Shown one piece after another: positions 35,742 through 43,382 of a stretch of DNA of 46,589 nucleotides (within the stretch, counting starts at the first letter, position 1; each line of letters starts with the position of its first letter). The stretch covers positions 1-46,589 of the forward strand of contig JAFTDE010000054.1 in NCBI GenBank assembly GCA_017454335.1, in the 5' to 3' direction. The position numbers were made by a program, and so were the translations under genes. Source of the stretch: Bacteroidales bacterium (GTDB lineage: Bacteria; Bacteroidota; Bacteroidia; Bacteroidales; UBA932). Below the pieces are notes generated by a model that was not told the origin of the DNA, searched no databases, and was given only the letters and a program-made list of their open reading frames with translations.

Positions 35742-36442
35742 CGGCGGCGGAATTCGGATAAGGTGATGGCCGTGGCGACCGCCACGTTCAGGGATTCGGA
35801 ACTGTTTCCGGCGGCGAAACACGGGATCAGCAGCCTTCCGTCCACCTGGGCGGCCGTTTCGGGCCGGATGCCGTCGGATTCGCTGCCCATCACGACCAGG
35901 CCGTCGGCGGCCAGGTCCTGCCGGTAGATGTCCGTCCCGTCCAGGAAAGTGCCCCAGACCCGGCGGCCCGCAGCGCGGAAACGCCGGCACAGATCCGGAA
36001 TGTCACAGTAGCAGACGCGGACGCGGAAAATGGCCCCCATCGTCGCCTGGACCACTTTCGGATTGTACAGTTCGACCGTATCGGGGGAGGCGTAGACCAT
36101 CCCGACGCCGAACCAGTCCGCCAGACGCAGGATGGTTCCCAGGTTGCCGGGATCGCGGATGCCGTCCAGTGCCAGGCACAGCCCGTCGCAGAGCGCGGGG
36201 TCCAGGGGAGGGCGCTGCCGGACGACCGCGAGCACGGGCGAGGGGCTGGACATGGCGCTGATGCGCGCCATCGCCGCCTGTCCGATCTCGTCGCGCCGCC
36301 ACAGCTTCACCACCTCGAAACCCGAAGCGAGGGCTTCGTCCACGAGCTTTTCGCCTTCGACGACGAAAAGGGAAGACGCGTCGCGGTATTTCTTGACGGC
36401 CAGGGAGCGGACCTGTTTGATTTCCTGGTTTGATATCGGCAT
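35738..36442 (-). CDS. TrmH/SpoU-family RNA 2'-O-methyltransferase
   Basis: A 234-residue SPOUT methyltransferase. The N-terminal substrate-binding part has LAVKKYRDASSLFVVEGEKLVDEAL. The three SpoU motifs are LDGIRDPGNLGTILR, VVMGSESDGI and SLNVAVATAI. The target (tRNA or 23S rRNA) is unknown. Its divergent placement next to tamL is one I know from other Bacteroidota. The promoter lies so close to the ATG that the mRNA may be leaderless. Confidence 0.88.
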   Translation of the reverse strand: MPISNQEIKQVRSLAVKKYRDASSLFVVEGEKLVDEALASGFEVVKLWRRDEIGQAAMARISAMSSPSPVLAVVRQRPPLDPALCDGLCLALDGIRDPGNLGTILRLADWFGVGMVYASPDTVELYNPKVVQATMGAIFRVRVCYCDIPDLCRRFRAAGRRVWGTFLDGTDIYRQDLAADGLVVMGSESDGIRPETAAQVDGRLLIPCFAAGNSSESLNVAVATAITLSEFRRR

Positions 36443-36450
36443 ACGGAAAA

Positions 36451-36458
36451 CAAAGATA
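36451..36458 (-). promoter_or_regulatory. -7 promoter element for trmH, very close to the ATG
   Basis: The minus strand reads TATCTTTG, with only 8 nt between it and the trmH ATG. With the usual start point 5-7 nt downstream, the leader would be 1-3 nt. Confidence 0.6.
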
Positions 36459-36471
36459 CGCTATTTTTTAT

Positions 36472-36479
36472 TAAATTTG
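36472..36479 (+). promoter_or_regulatory. -7 promoter element for tamL, very close to the ATG
   Basis: TAAATTTG lies 5 nt upstream of the tamL ATG. A start point at the usual distance falls on or beside the start codon. Confidence 0.6.
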
Positions 36480-36484
36480 TCCGC

Positions 36485-38683
36485 ATGAAGATACGATTTG
36501 CCCTGCTGGCCGCGCTCATTCTGTGCCTGAGCGCCTGCAGCACCACCCGGGTGCTGCAACCGGGGCAGTATCGCCTGAAGTCCAACAAGGTCAAGGTCAC
36601 CAACGCCCCGCAGTTCAGCACCTCCCAGATCACCCCGTACATCAAACAGCAGGTGTCCTCCGGATGGAGTCCGCTGATGAGCATCTACAACTGGCAGACC
36701 CCCGGTTCGGACGACTTCATTTCGCGTTTCGCCCGCAAGGTGGGCGTGGCGCCCGTGGTGTACAACGCCAGCCTGCTGCCTTCCAGCATCGAAAACATCG
36801 ACAAGCACCTCGTCTATCTGGGATACTACAATTCCCAGATCGCCACCCGCGTGGATACCGTCAAACGCAACGTCGTGGTGAACTACGAGATCGAACTGGG
36901 CCGGCGCTACCGCATCGATTCGGTCTTCTACAGCATCCCGGACGACGGGGATTTCCGCCAGGAGTTCTATGCCGATACGGCCTCCTCGCTGGTCCGCCCC
37001 GGCATCTACCTGTCCGAAAGCCTGCTGGAACAGGAGAGCGCGCGCGGCGCGGCGTATTTCCGGGATCTGGGCTATTACGACTTCAACAAGAGCTTCTACA
37101 CCTTCGTCGCCGACACGCTGAACCACGCGGATTCGACGATCCTGGAGTACCGGATCGAGCGCTTCTCGCGCAACGCCGGCGAAGCCACCGCCAAACCGCT
37201 CCGCAAATACACGATCGGGGACGTCCGCATCTCGCGCTCCGCGAACATTCCGTTCCGGGACAAGGTCCTGACGGACCTGAACACGGTCAAACCCGGCCAG
37301 ATCTACAGCGAGAGCGAGATCAACAAGACCTATACGCGTCTGTCGCAGCTGAAGCTGTTCAACAGCATCCGGATGGAACTCGAGCCCCAGGATTCGCAGC
37401 GGGTCAGCTGTGACATCCGCCTGTCCGAATCCCGCCAGCGGGGCTTCAAGGTCCAGCTGGAAGCCTCCAGCAACTCGTCCGGCCTGATCGGCATCTCGCC
37501 CCAGCTGAGTTTCTTCCACAAGAACCTGTTCCATGGAGGGGAGTGGCTGAACCTGGGATTCAGCGGCAACTTCCAGACCATGATCGGGAACCGCGACGTG
37601 CATTCCACCGAGTTCTCGGCGGCGTCCAGCCTGAGTTTCCCGCGCATCCTGGGCATCCCGAACCGCGTGTTCCGTTCGGCCTACATCCCGCGCACCGAAA
37701 TCAGCCTGTCCGGCAGCTACCAGGACCGCTCCGAGTACAAGCGCAGCATCGCGTCCCTGAGCCTCGGACTGGTCGGAAACCTGAACAAGGAACTCTACTA
37801 CAGCATCACCCCGTTCCAGTTCAAGTACGTCAACGTGGCCGCGGACCCGGCATTCATCCTCCAGCTGATCGAAAAGGACAACCTCTACCTGCTCCGCACC
37901 TTCGAGTCGCACGTCGATGCGGGCGTGGGGGTCTCGCTCCAGTACATCACCAACACCGATATCGTCCCCAAGACCCCGTACCACTACATCAAGCTGAGCC
38001 TGAACTCCTCGGGTAATGTCCTGTCCCTGTTCAAGAATTCCTTCCGCTATGACGAGGACCTCCGGGAGCGGGTCGTGCTGGGGGTTCCGTTCTCGCAGTA
38101 CGTGCGGGGGGAGCTCACCCTGGGAAGGACCCTGCGTTTCGGACGGAACGACAACCAGGCGCTGGCCATGCGCCTGCTGGCCGGAGCCGGCTTCGCCTAC
38201 GGGAATTCGAGCGCGCTCCCATTTGAACAACAGTTTTACGTGGGAGGATCCAACAGCTTGAGAGGTTGGCAGATACGTTCAATAGGACCAGGCTTCGCCA
38301 ACGCGAGCCAATACTTTACCATCCCCAGCCAGACGGGCGACCTGCGCCTGGAAGCCAACCTCGAGTACCGCTTCCCCCTGTTCTGGAAACTCGAAGGCGC
38401 CCTGTTCGCGGAGGCGGGCAACATCTGGATGCTGTCCCACAGCGCCTTCCCGGAATGGGACGACGAATGGGAGTTCTTCCATTTCAGCGACTTCTACAAG
38501 AGCCTGGCGGCGGACTGGGGACTGGGCCTGCGCGTCAACCTGGACTTCATCCTGCTGCGCCTGGACGCGGGCGTCAAGGTCCACGACCCGTCCCGGCCAG
38601 AAGGCCAGCGCTGGATCGGATCGGACCAGTGGCTGCAGCGCAACGGATTCGCCATCCACTTCGGCGTGGGCTATCCGTTCTGA
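36485..38683 (+). CDS. tamL: Translocation and assembly module lipoprotein TamL (BamA/TamA family)
   Basis: An Omp85-family outer-membrane protein, 732 residues, which in Bacteroidota takes the place of TamA and carries a lipid anchor. The signal peptide ends LCLSAC with Cys18. POTRA domains follow: about 40-150, 150-240 (RRYRIDSVFYSIP) and 240-310 (YTIGDVRIS, YSESEINKTYTRLSQLKLFNSIRMEL). The 16-strand barrel runs from about 330, with the conserved loop motif GGSNSLRGWQIRSIGPG and a C-terminal FAIHFGVGYPF ending in Phe, the usual BAM signal. The usual tamB gene does not follow; rarA lies there on the other strand with no spacer. Confidence 0.9.
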   Translation: MKIRFALLAALILCLSACSTTRVLQPGQYRLKSNKVKVTNAPQFSTSQITPYIKQQVSSGWSPLMSIYNWQTPGSDDFISRFARKVGVAPVVYNASLLPSSIENIDKHLVYLGYYNSQIATRVDTVKRNVVVNYEIELGRRYRIDSVFYSIPDDGDFRQEFYADTASSLVRPGIYLSESLLEQESARGAAYFRDLGYYDFNKSFYTFVADTLNHADSTILEYRIERFSRNAGEATAKPLRKYTIGDVRISRSANIPFRDKVLTDLNTVKPGQIYSESEINKTYTRLSQLKLFNSIRMELEPQDSQRVSCDIRLSESRQRGFKVQLEASSNSSGLIGISPQLSFFHKNLFHGGEWLNLGFSGNFQTMIGNRDVHSTEFSAASSLSFPRILGIPNRVFRSAYIPRTEISLSGSYQDRSEYKRSIASLSLGLVGNLNKELYYSITPFQFKYVNVAADPAFILQLIEKDNLYLLRTFESHVDAGVGVSLQYITNTDIVPKTPYHYIKLSLNSSGNVLSLFKNSFRYDEDLRERVVLGVPFSQYVRGELTLGRTLRFGRNDNQALAMRLLAGAGFAYGNSSALPFEQQFYVGGSNSLRGWQIRSIGPGFANASQYFTIPSQTGDLRLEANLEYRFPLFWKLEGALFAEAGNIWMLSHSAFPEWDDEWEFFHFSDFYKSLAADWGLGLRVNLDFILLRLDAGVKVHDPSRPEGQRWIGSDQWLQRNGFAIHFGVGYPF

Positions 38684-39988
38684 TTATTTCTTGGGATAAT
38701 ACTTGGGCCAGCAGGCCTCCAGATACGCCTTGAGGACATCCTCGTGGCGGTTCGGCTGCGGATGGTAGAACACCCGACCCTCGAGGCCGGCGGGCATGAA
38801 TTCCTGGTCCACGAAGTGACCGGGGAAGTCGTGGGCGTACTTGTACCCGTCAGCGTAGCCCAGTTCTTCCATCAACTGGGTCGGCGCGTTGCGCAGATAC
38901 AGCGGCACGCTGCGCGTCTTGTCCTCCCGGGCCACCCGCAGGGCCTCCTCCAGCGCCATGTACGAGGCGTTGCTCTTGGGCGAAGAAGCCAGGTACACCG
39001 TGCATTCCGCCAGCGGGATGCGGGCTTCGGGCATGCCGATGACATTCACCGTCTGGAAACAGGCGTTGGCCAGCAGCAGGGCGTTCGGATTCGCGAGTCC
39101 CACGTCCTCGGACGCGCTCAGGCACAGGCGCCGGGCGATGAACAGGGGATCCTCGCCCCCGTCCAGCATGCGCGCCAGGTAATAGATGGCGGCGTTGGGA
39201 TCGGATCCGCGTATGCTCTTGATGAAGGCGGAGATGATATCGTAGTGCATCTCGCCGTCCTTGTCATAGATGGCGATGTTCTCCTGCAGGCAATTGGTAA
39301 CCAGCTGGTTGTCGATGACGATCCGGTCGCGACCCGCACTGGCGTCCACGACGATTTCCAGGATGTTCAGCAGCTTGCGGGCGTCCCCGCCGCTCTGGCG
39401 CAGCAGGGCTTCGGTTTCGGAGAGGGTGACGTTGCGCTCCTTCAGGACGGGATCCTCGCGGATGGCCCGCTCCAGCAGGACCATCAGGTCCGCCGCCTCC
39501 AGCGATTTCAGCACGAAGACCTGGCAGCGGGACAGCAGGGGAGTAATGACCTCGAAGGAGGGATTCTCCGTCGTCGCGCCGATCAGCACGATGGTTCCGG
39601 CCTCGACGGCCCCCAGCAGGGCGTCCTGCTGGGCCTTGTTGAAACGGTGGATCTCATCGATGAACAGCACGGGCGCGGCGGCATGGGAAAAGAGGCTGCG
39701 GCTCTTGGCCGAATCGATCACGTCCCGCACGTCCTTGACGCCGGCGCTGACGGCGGACAGGGTGAAGAACTCCCGGTCCAGGCTGTCGGCGATGATCCGG
39801 GCGAGGGTGGTCTTCCCGACCCCCGGCGGTCCCCATAAAATGAACGAAGAGAGGTTTCCGCTCTCGATCATGTTGCGGAGAATACAGCCTTCACCCACCA
39901 GATGGCGCTGTCCGACGTACTCGGAGAGCTTGTGGGGGCGCATCCGCTCGGGAAGCGGGGGCAAAAGCGTATTCCCTTCGTAACTCAT
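38684..39988 (-). CDS. rarA: Replication-associated recombination protein A (AAA ATPase)
   Basis: A clamp-loader-like ATPase (RarA/MgsA/WRNIP1 family) acting at stalled replication forks. It has 434 residues. Walker A is GPPGVGKT (53-60), Walker B is VLFIDEIH (107-114), sensor 1 is LIGATTENPSFEV, and the Arg finger is in LLSRCQVFVL. The C-terminal tetramerisation part has DVGLANPNALLLANA and APTQLMEELGYADGYKYAHD. The stop touches the tamL stop. Upstream lie two TAACA-N4-TGTTA dyads. Confidence 0.95.
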   Translation of the reverse strand: MSYEGNTLLPPLPERMRPHKLSEYVGQRHLVGEGCILRNMIESGNLSSFILWGPPGVGKTTLARIIADSLDREFFTLSAVSAGVKDVRDVIDSAKSRSLFSHAAAPVLFIDEIHRFNKAQQDALLGAVEAGTIVLIGATTENPSFEVITPLLSRCQVFVLKSLEAADLMVLLERAIREDPVLKERNVTLSETEALLRQSGGDARKLLNILEIVVDASAGRDRIVIDNQLVTNCLQENIAIYDKDGEMHYDIISAFIKSIRGSDPNAAIYYLARMLDGGEDPLFIARRLCLSASEDVGLANPNALLLANACFQTVNVIGMPEARIPLAECTVYLASSPKSNASYMALEEALRVAREDKTRSVPLYLRNAPTQLMEELGYADGYKYAHDFPGHFVDQEFMPAGLEGRVFYHPQPNRHEDVLKAYLEACWPKYYPKK

Positions 39989-40004
39989 TATCGTTCAATC
40001 AATG

Positions 40005-40039
40005 TAACAATCTTGTTAAATGTCGTAACAAAAATGTTA
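40005..40039. promoter_or_regulatory. Twin TAACA-N4-TGTTA dyads upstream of rarA
   Basis: TAACAATCTTGTTA (40005-40018) and TAACAAAAATGTTA (40026-40039) are two copies of the same 5-4-5 dyad, 21 bp apart, which places them on one face of the helix. The right copy overlaps the stop of the GNAT gene. The 5-4-5 spacing is that of CRP/FNR-family sites. No exact TAnnTTTG element is visible for rarA here. Confidence 0.45.
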
Positions 40040-41167
40040 TATGGCTTTTTTGTAGGATCTGCGGCGTTTTTTCTGGATATAATCGAAATCTTTGAACTGT
40101 TCCTGGTTCTTGTAGTTGTCTTCGAGGATGGCATTGCTCTCCGCCCACTTGATACCGGCCTTGCTGAACTTGTAGAAGATGTCCGTAATCAGCAGTCCGT
40201 TGATGCCGCGGTTCTGGTAATCCGGACGGACCCCGATCAGCAGCAGTTCGGCCCCCGGTTCGTGTTTGAGGTAAAGGGACTTGAGCAGCGGCCACCAGCC
40301 GAAGGGGAACAGCCGGCCGCGGGACTTGCGGAGCGCCTTGGCCAGCGAAGGCATCGTGATGCCGAAGCCCACGCACTCGCCATCGGCGTTCTCCACGATG
40401 GTGAGGAAGCGCAGGTCCAGCACGCTCAGGTAGAATCCCAGGTATTTGTCCGCCATGTCCTCGGGCAGGATGGTGAAATTGTACAGGTCCTTGTAGGTCT
40501 GGTTGATCAGGTTGAAGATCTTGTGGCCGTAATCCTCCTCGCGGATGATCTTGCGGGTCAGCTCGCGCATGTGCACGTTGTTGCGCTCCATCACGATGTT
40601 GCAGAGGCGCTTGTAGCGGTCGGGCAGGACCTCGGGGACGGTGAAGCGGCGCTCGATCCAGTCCTTCTCCTTGCTGAAGCCCAGCGCCTCCATGTGCTGG
40701 GGATAATACGGATGGTTGTAGATCAGCGGCATGGTGCTTTCCTGGTCAAAACCCTCGACCAGCATGCCCTCGGGGTCGAAATCCGTGAATCCCAGCGGCC
40801 CCACGACCGATTCCATGCCGGCCAGGCGGCCCATTTCGACCACCTTGTCCATCAGGGCGCGTGCGACCTCGGGATCGTCCACGAAGTCGAACCAGCCGAA
40901 ACGGACCTCCTTGTGGTCCCACTGGGCGTTCGCCTTGTGGTTGATGATACCGGCGATCCTTCCTACGGGCTTGCCGTCCCGGTACGCCATGTACAGTTGC
41001 GCCTCGCAGAATTCCATGGCGGGATTCCTGGCGGGATCCAGGGTCCCCATCTCATCGAATACAAGGGACGGAACGTAATAGGGATTGTTCCTGTAGAGTT
41101 TCTCGGGGAAAAGGACGAATTTGCGGATTTCCTTGCGTCCCTGAACACGTCGGATTTCTAATGCCAT
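40037..41167 (-). CDS. GNAT-fold N-acetyltransferase-like protein
   Basis: A 376-residue cytoplasmic protein common in Bacteroidota. It looks like two GNAT-like halves. The N-terminal half has AQLYMAYRDGKPVGRIAGIINHKAN and VVGPLGFTDFDPEGMLVEGFD. The C-terminal half has FLTIVENADGECVGFGITMPSLAKAL and the acetyl-CoA-type loop IGVRPDYQNRGINGLL. The substrate is unknown. It has also been mislabelled as other enzymes in databases, as I recall. It is divergent from the secreted-protein pair at 41246. Confidence 0.75.
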   Translation of the reverse strand: MALEIRRVQGRKEIRKFVLFPEKLYRNNPYYVPSLVFDEMGTLDPARNPAMEFCEAQLYMAYRDGKPVGRIAGIINHKANAQWDHKEVRFGWFDFVDDPEVARALMDKVVEMGRLAGMESVVGPLGFTDFDPEGMLVEGFDQESTMPLIYNHPYYPQHMEALGFSKEKDWIERRFTVPEVLPDRYKRLCNIVMERNNVHMRELTRKIIREEDYGHKIFNLINQTYKDLYNFTILPEDMADKYLGFYLSVLDLRFLTIVENADGECVGFGITMPSLAKALRKSRGRLFPFGWWPLLKSLYLKHEPGAELLLIGVRPDYQNRGINGLLITDIFYKFSKAGIKWAESNAILEDNYKNQEQFKDFDYIQKKRRRSYKKAI

Positions 41168-41195
41168 AAAGAATGGGTTTAAGTTTTTAGTAAAC

Positions 41196-41225
41196 GCTAA
41201 TATAAAGTTTTTTTCCTATATTAGC
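41196..41225. promoter_or_regulatory. Inverted repeat with mirrored -7-like elements
   Basis: GCTAATATA (41196-41204) pairs with TATATTAGC (41217-41225) across 12 nt. Each arm reads TATATTAG outward, one base from TAnnTTTG. It lies 29 nt from the GNAT start and 21 nt from the start at 41246. It may therefore be two divergent promoters, an operator, or both. Confidence 0.4.
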
Positions 41226-41245
41226 AATTCCTGAAGCCATAAACT

Positions 41246-41821
41246 ATGTCTGCAAAGGGGCGTCACATCGTTTGCCTGCTCGCGCTGGTCTGCTTCTGTA
41301 CCGGAATCCGGGCGCAGCAAACCTCCGTGGGGCTGTTCAGTTCCCCGAAAGGCTTCGGAGCCAACGTCCAGTTCGCTTCCTCCCGGAAAGCGGACGCCTT
41401 CCACGACCTGAGTCTGTACGCCGACATCTACGGTGTCACCATGGGCAAGTGCCTCCAGCCGGGCATCGCCCTCAACTATACCTATGCCATGGTGTTCCAC
41501 CGCTTTGACTGGCGGGGGATGGACTGCCGGCTGTACACCGGACCGGGTGTCAGCCTGGGATGGGTCCGCGAACACGAGCCGGGCCTGTTCGACCCGGAAG
41601 TCAAGTACTTCCTGTCCCCGGGCGGCATGGCCGCGGTCAATGCGGCCTTCGGCATCCAGGTCCGCTGCCACGAGCGCGTCCGGCTGGACCTCCGCTGGGA
41701 AGCCCAGGCCGGTGTATTCTACCGATCGGACAGCTCGCCGCAGAGCACGACCCTGTCCCTGTTCAAGAACGGTATCTACCGGGCTTTTTATCCAGAACTC
41801 GTCATCTCCATCCTGCTGTAA
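41246..41821 (+). CDS. Small secreted beta-barrel candidate of unknown function (first of pair)
   Basis: A 191-residue protein with signal peptide (HIVCLLALVCFCTGIRAQ, cleavage near 24; the mature end begins QQ or close). The remainder is strand-rich with alternating residues: TSVGLFSSPKGFGANVQFASS, DLSLYADIYGV, GIALNYTYAMVFHRF, CRLYTGPGVSLGWV, VNAAFGIQVRC and VRLDLRWEAQAGVFYR. That suggests an eight-strand outer-membrane barrel. I do not recognise the family. The next gene starts within its stop codon (TAATG), so the two are translated together. Confidence 0.65.
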   Translation: MSAKGRHIVCLLALVCFCTGIRAQQTSVGLFSSPKGFGANVQFASSRKADAFHDLSLYADIYGVTMGKCLQPGIALNYTYAMVFHRFDWRGMDCRLYTGPGVSLGWVREHEPGLFDPEVKYFLSPGGMAAVNAAFGIQVRCHERVRLDLRWEAQAGVFYRSDSSPQSTTLSLFKNGIYRAFYPELVISILL

Positions 41822-42429
41822 TGAAAAAACACCTCCGGATCCTGCTGTGCCTGATCGGCTTCTGCCTGTGCGGAAGTCCGCTCCAGGCGCGCTCGCCCTG
41901 GAATTTCAGCCTGGAATGGGGATATACGGCCGCCTTCTTCAACCACTACCGGTACAATTACTTCGACAGCGAAGGTTCGCGCGTGAACGACGAGGGATGG
42001 CAGCGGCGCCTGCTGTCCAACGGAAACCTGCGGGTCGGGGCCGGTTACCATCTGTCCGACTGCTGGAACCTGTCCCTGATGGCGGGGTTCGAAGGGCTCT
42101 ACGAGGACCGGCGCGTGATTCCCACGACGCTGCGGGGCACTTTCCTACCGGAAGGGCGCAGCCGCAGCGGATGGATCCTGTTCGCCGAGGGCGGCGCAGG
42201 ATGGACGCGCAGGATGGACTTCGGACCGGCTATCCTGGCCCGCGGCGGTGCGGGGTGGCGCCTGCCGATGGACGGCGGCATCAGCCTGGACGTGCTGGTC
42301 TCGCTGCACGCCAGCTTCGACCATCCGCCCGTGCTGGACCCCGAGCACCACGAAATCTCGCGGCTGAAGGTCCGTTCCACCACCGCGAATTACTACGGAA
42401 TCAACTTTTCGCTGTCCCTGAATTTCTAG
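41821..42429 (+). CDS. Small secreted beta-barrel candidate of unknown function (second of pair)
   Basis: A 202-residue exported protein. The signal peptide is MKKHLRILLCLIGFCLCGSPLQA. Strands such as FSLEWGYTAAFFNHYRYNYF, NLRVGAGYHLSDCWNLSLMAGFEGLY, ILFAEGGAGWTRRMDFGPAILARGG and YYGINFSLSLNF, with a terminal Phe, fit an outer-membrane barrel. The start is the ATG overlapping the preceding TAA by one base. The frame stays open upstream within the first gene, but the signal peptide settles the start. Together with its partner it may form an envelope pair. Its 3' end overlaps the antiporter gene by 4 nt. Confidence 0.68.
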   Translation: MKKHLRILLCLIGFCLCGSPLQARSPWNFSLEWGYTAAFFNHYRYNYFDSEGSRVNDEGWQRRLLSNGNLRVGAGYHLSDCWNLSLMAGFEGLYEDRRVIPTTLRGTFLPEGRSRSGWILFAEGGAGWTRRMDFGPAILARGGAGWRLPMDGGISLDVLVSLHASFDHPPVLDPEHHEISRLKVRSTTANYYGINFSLSLNF

Positions 42430-43382
42430 CGTTTGATGAACAGCCAGACCAGATAGGCGGCTTCGCACAACAGCATCAGCGCCCCGTCGAAACGGTCCAC
42501 CTGGTCCTTTTTGCCGGTGAAGGCAGCCGTGTAGATCAGCACGGCGCTCAGCAGCAGCACGCCCAGGTCCACGAAATTCATCCCGGAGAAACTGACCGGA
42601 TGGATCAGCGCCGACCCGCCCAGGATCAGCAGGATGTTGAAGATGTTCGAACCGAGGATGTTGCCGAGGGCCAGCTGGCCGCGGTGCTTGGCCGCCGCCA
42701 CGACGCAGGTCGCCAGTTCCGGCAGGGAAGTGCCGCCCGCCAGGACGGTGATGGCGATGAACTTGTCGCTCACGCCCAGGGCGCGGGCGATCGCGGTCGC
42801 ATTGTTCACGAACAGGCGCCCGCCGATGACCAGCCCGGCCAGTCCGCCCAGGGTCAGCAGGATGGCCAGCCAGAGCTTGAGATCCTTCTGCGGCGCCTCC
42901 GACTCCGTCGGGGAATCGCTCTTGAAGCAATAGAATATATAAGCTGCGAAAATCAGCAGAAACACAGCACCTTCCACACGCGTCAAACCATCCGATCCTC
43001 CCCAGCCGAAGAGGGTAAAACTCATACCGCAGAGGATCAGCAGCAGGGTGACGCCGATCACGATTGGGATGTCGCGCTTGCGGTTCGCCGCGGTAATGGC
43101 GACGGGGGAGACCACGCCGGTCAGGCCCAGGATCAGCAGGGAGTTGAAGATGTTCGACCCCACGACGTTGCCGATCGAGATGTCGGAATTGCCCTGGATG
43201 GCGCCCAGGAAGCTGACCACCATCTCGGGACAGGAGGTGCCGAATCCGACGATGGTCAGGCCGATGACGAATTCACTCACGCCGGCCTTGCGGGCGATGG
43301 CCGAGGCCCCGTCCACCAGGTAGTCCGCCCCGAAGACGATCAGGGCCAGGCCGACGAGCAGGAGGAGTATCTGAAGTATCAT
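42426..43382 (-). CDS. Calcium/sodium antiporter (CaCA family, YrbG-like)
   Basis: A 318-residue inner-membrane cation exchanger with about ten helices in two inverted halves. The alpha-1 repeat is VIGLTIVGFGTSCPEMVVSF followed by IGNVVGSNIFNSLLILG. The alpha-2 repeat is AITVLAGGTSLPELATCVVAA followed by ALGNILGSNIFNILLILG. The conserved acidic residues in both repeats are intact. It is the last gene of the mscS-rlmD unit and overlaps rlmD by 4 nt. Confidence 0.94.
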   Translation of the reverse strand: MILQILLLLVGLALIVFGADYLVDGASAIARKAGVSEFVIGLTIVGFGTSCPEMVVSFLGAIQGNSDISIGNVVGSNIFNSLLILGLTGVVSPVAITAANRKRDIPIVIGVTLLLILCGMSFTLFGWGGSDGLTRVEGAVFLLIFAAYIFYCFKSDSPTESEAPQKDLKLWLAILLTLGGLAGLVIGGRLFVNNATAIARALGVSDKFIAITVLAGGTSLPELATCVVAAAKHRGQLALGNILGSNIFNILLILGGSALIHPVSFSGMNFVDLGVLLLSAVLIYTAAFTGKKDQVDRFDGALMLLCEAAYLVWLFIKR

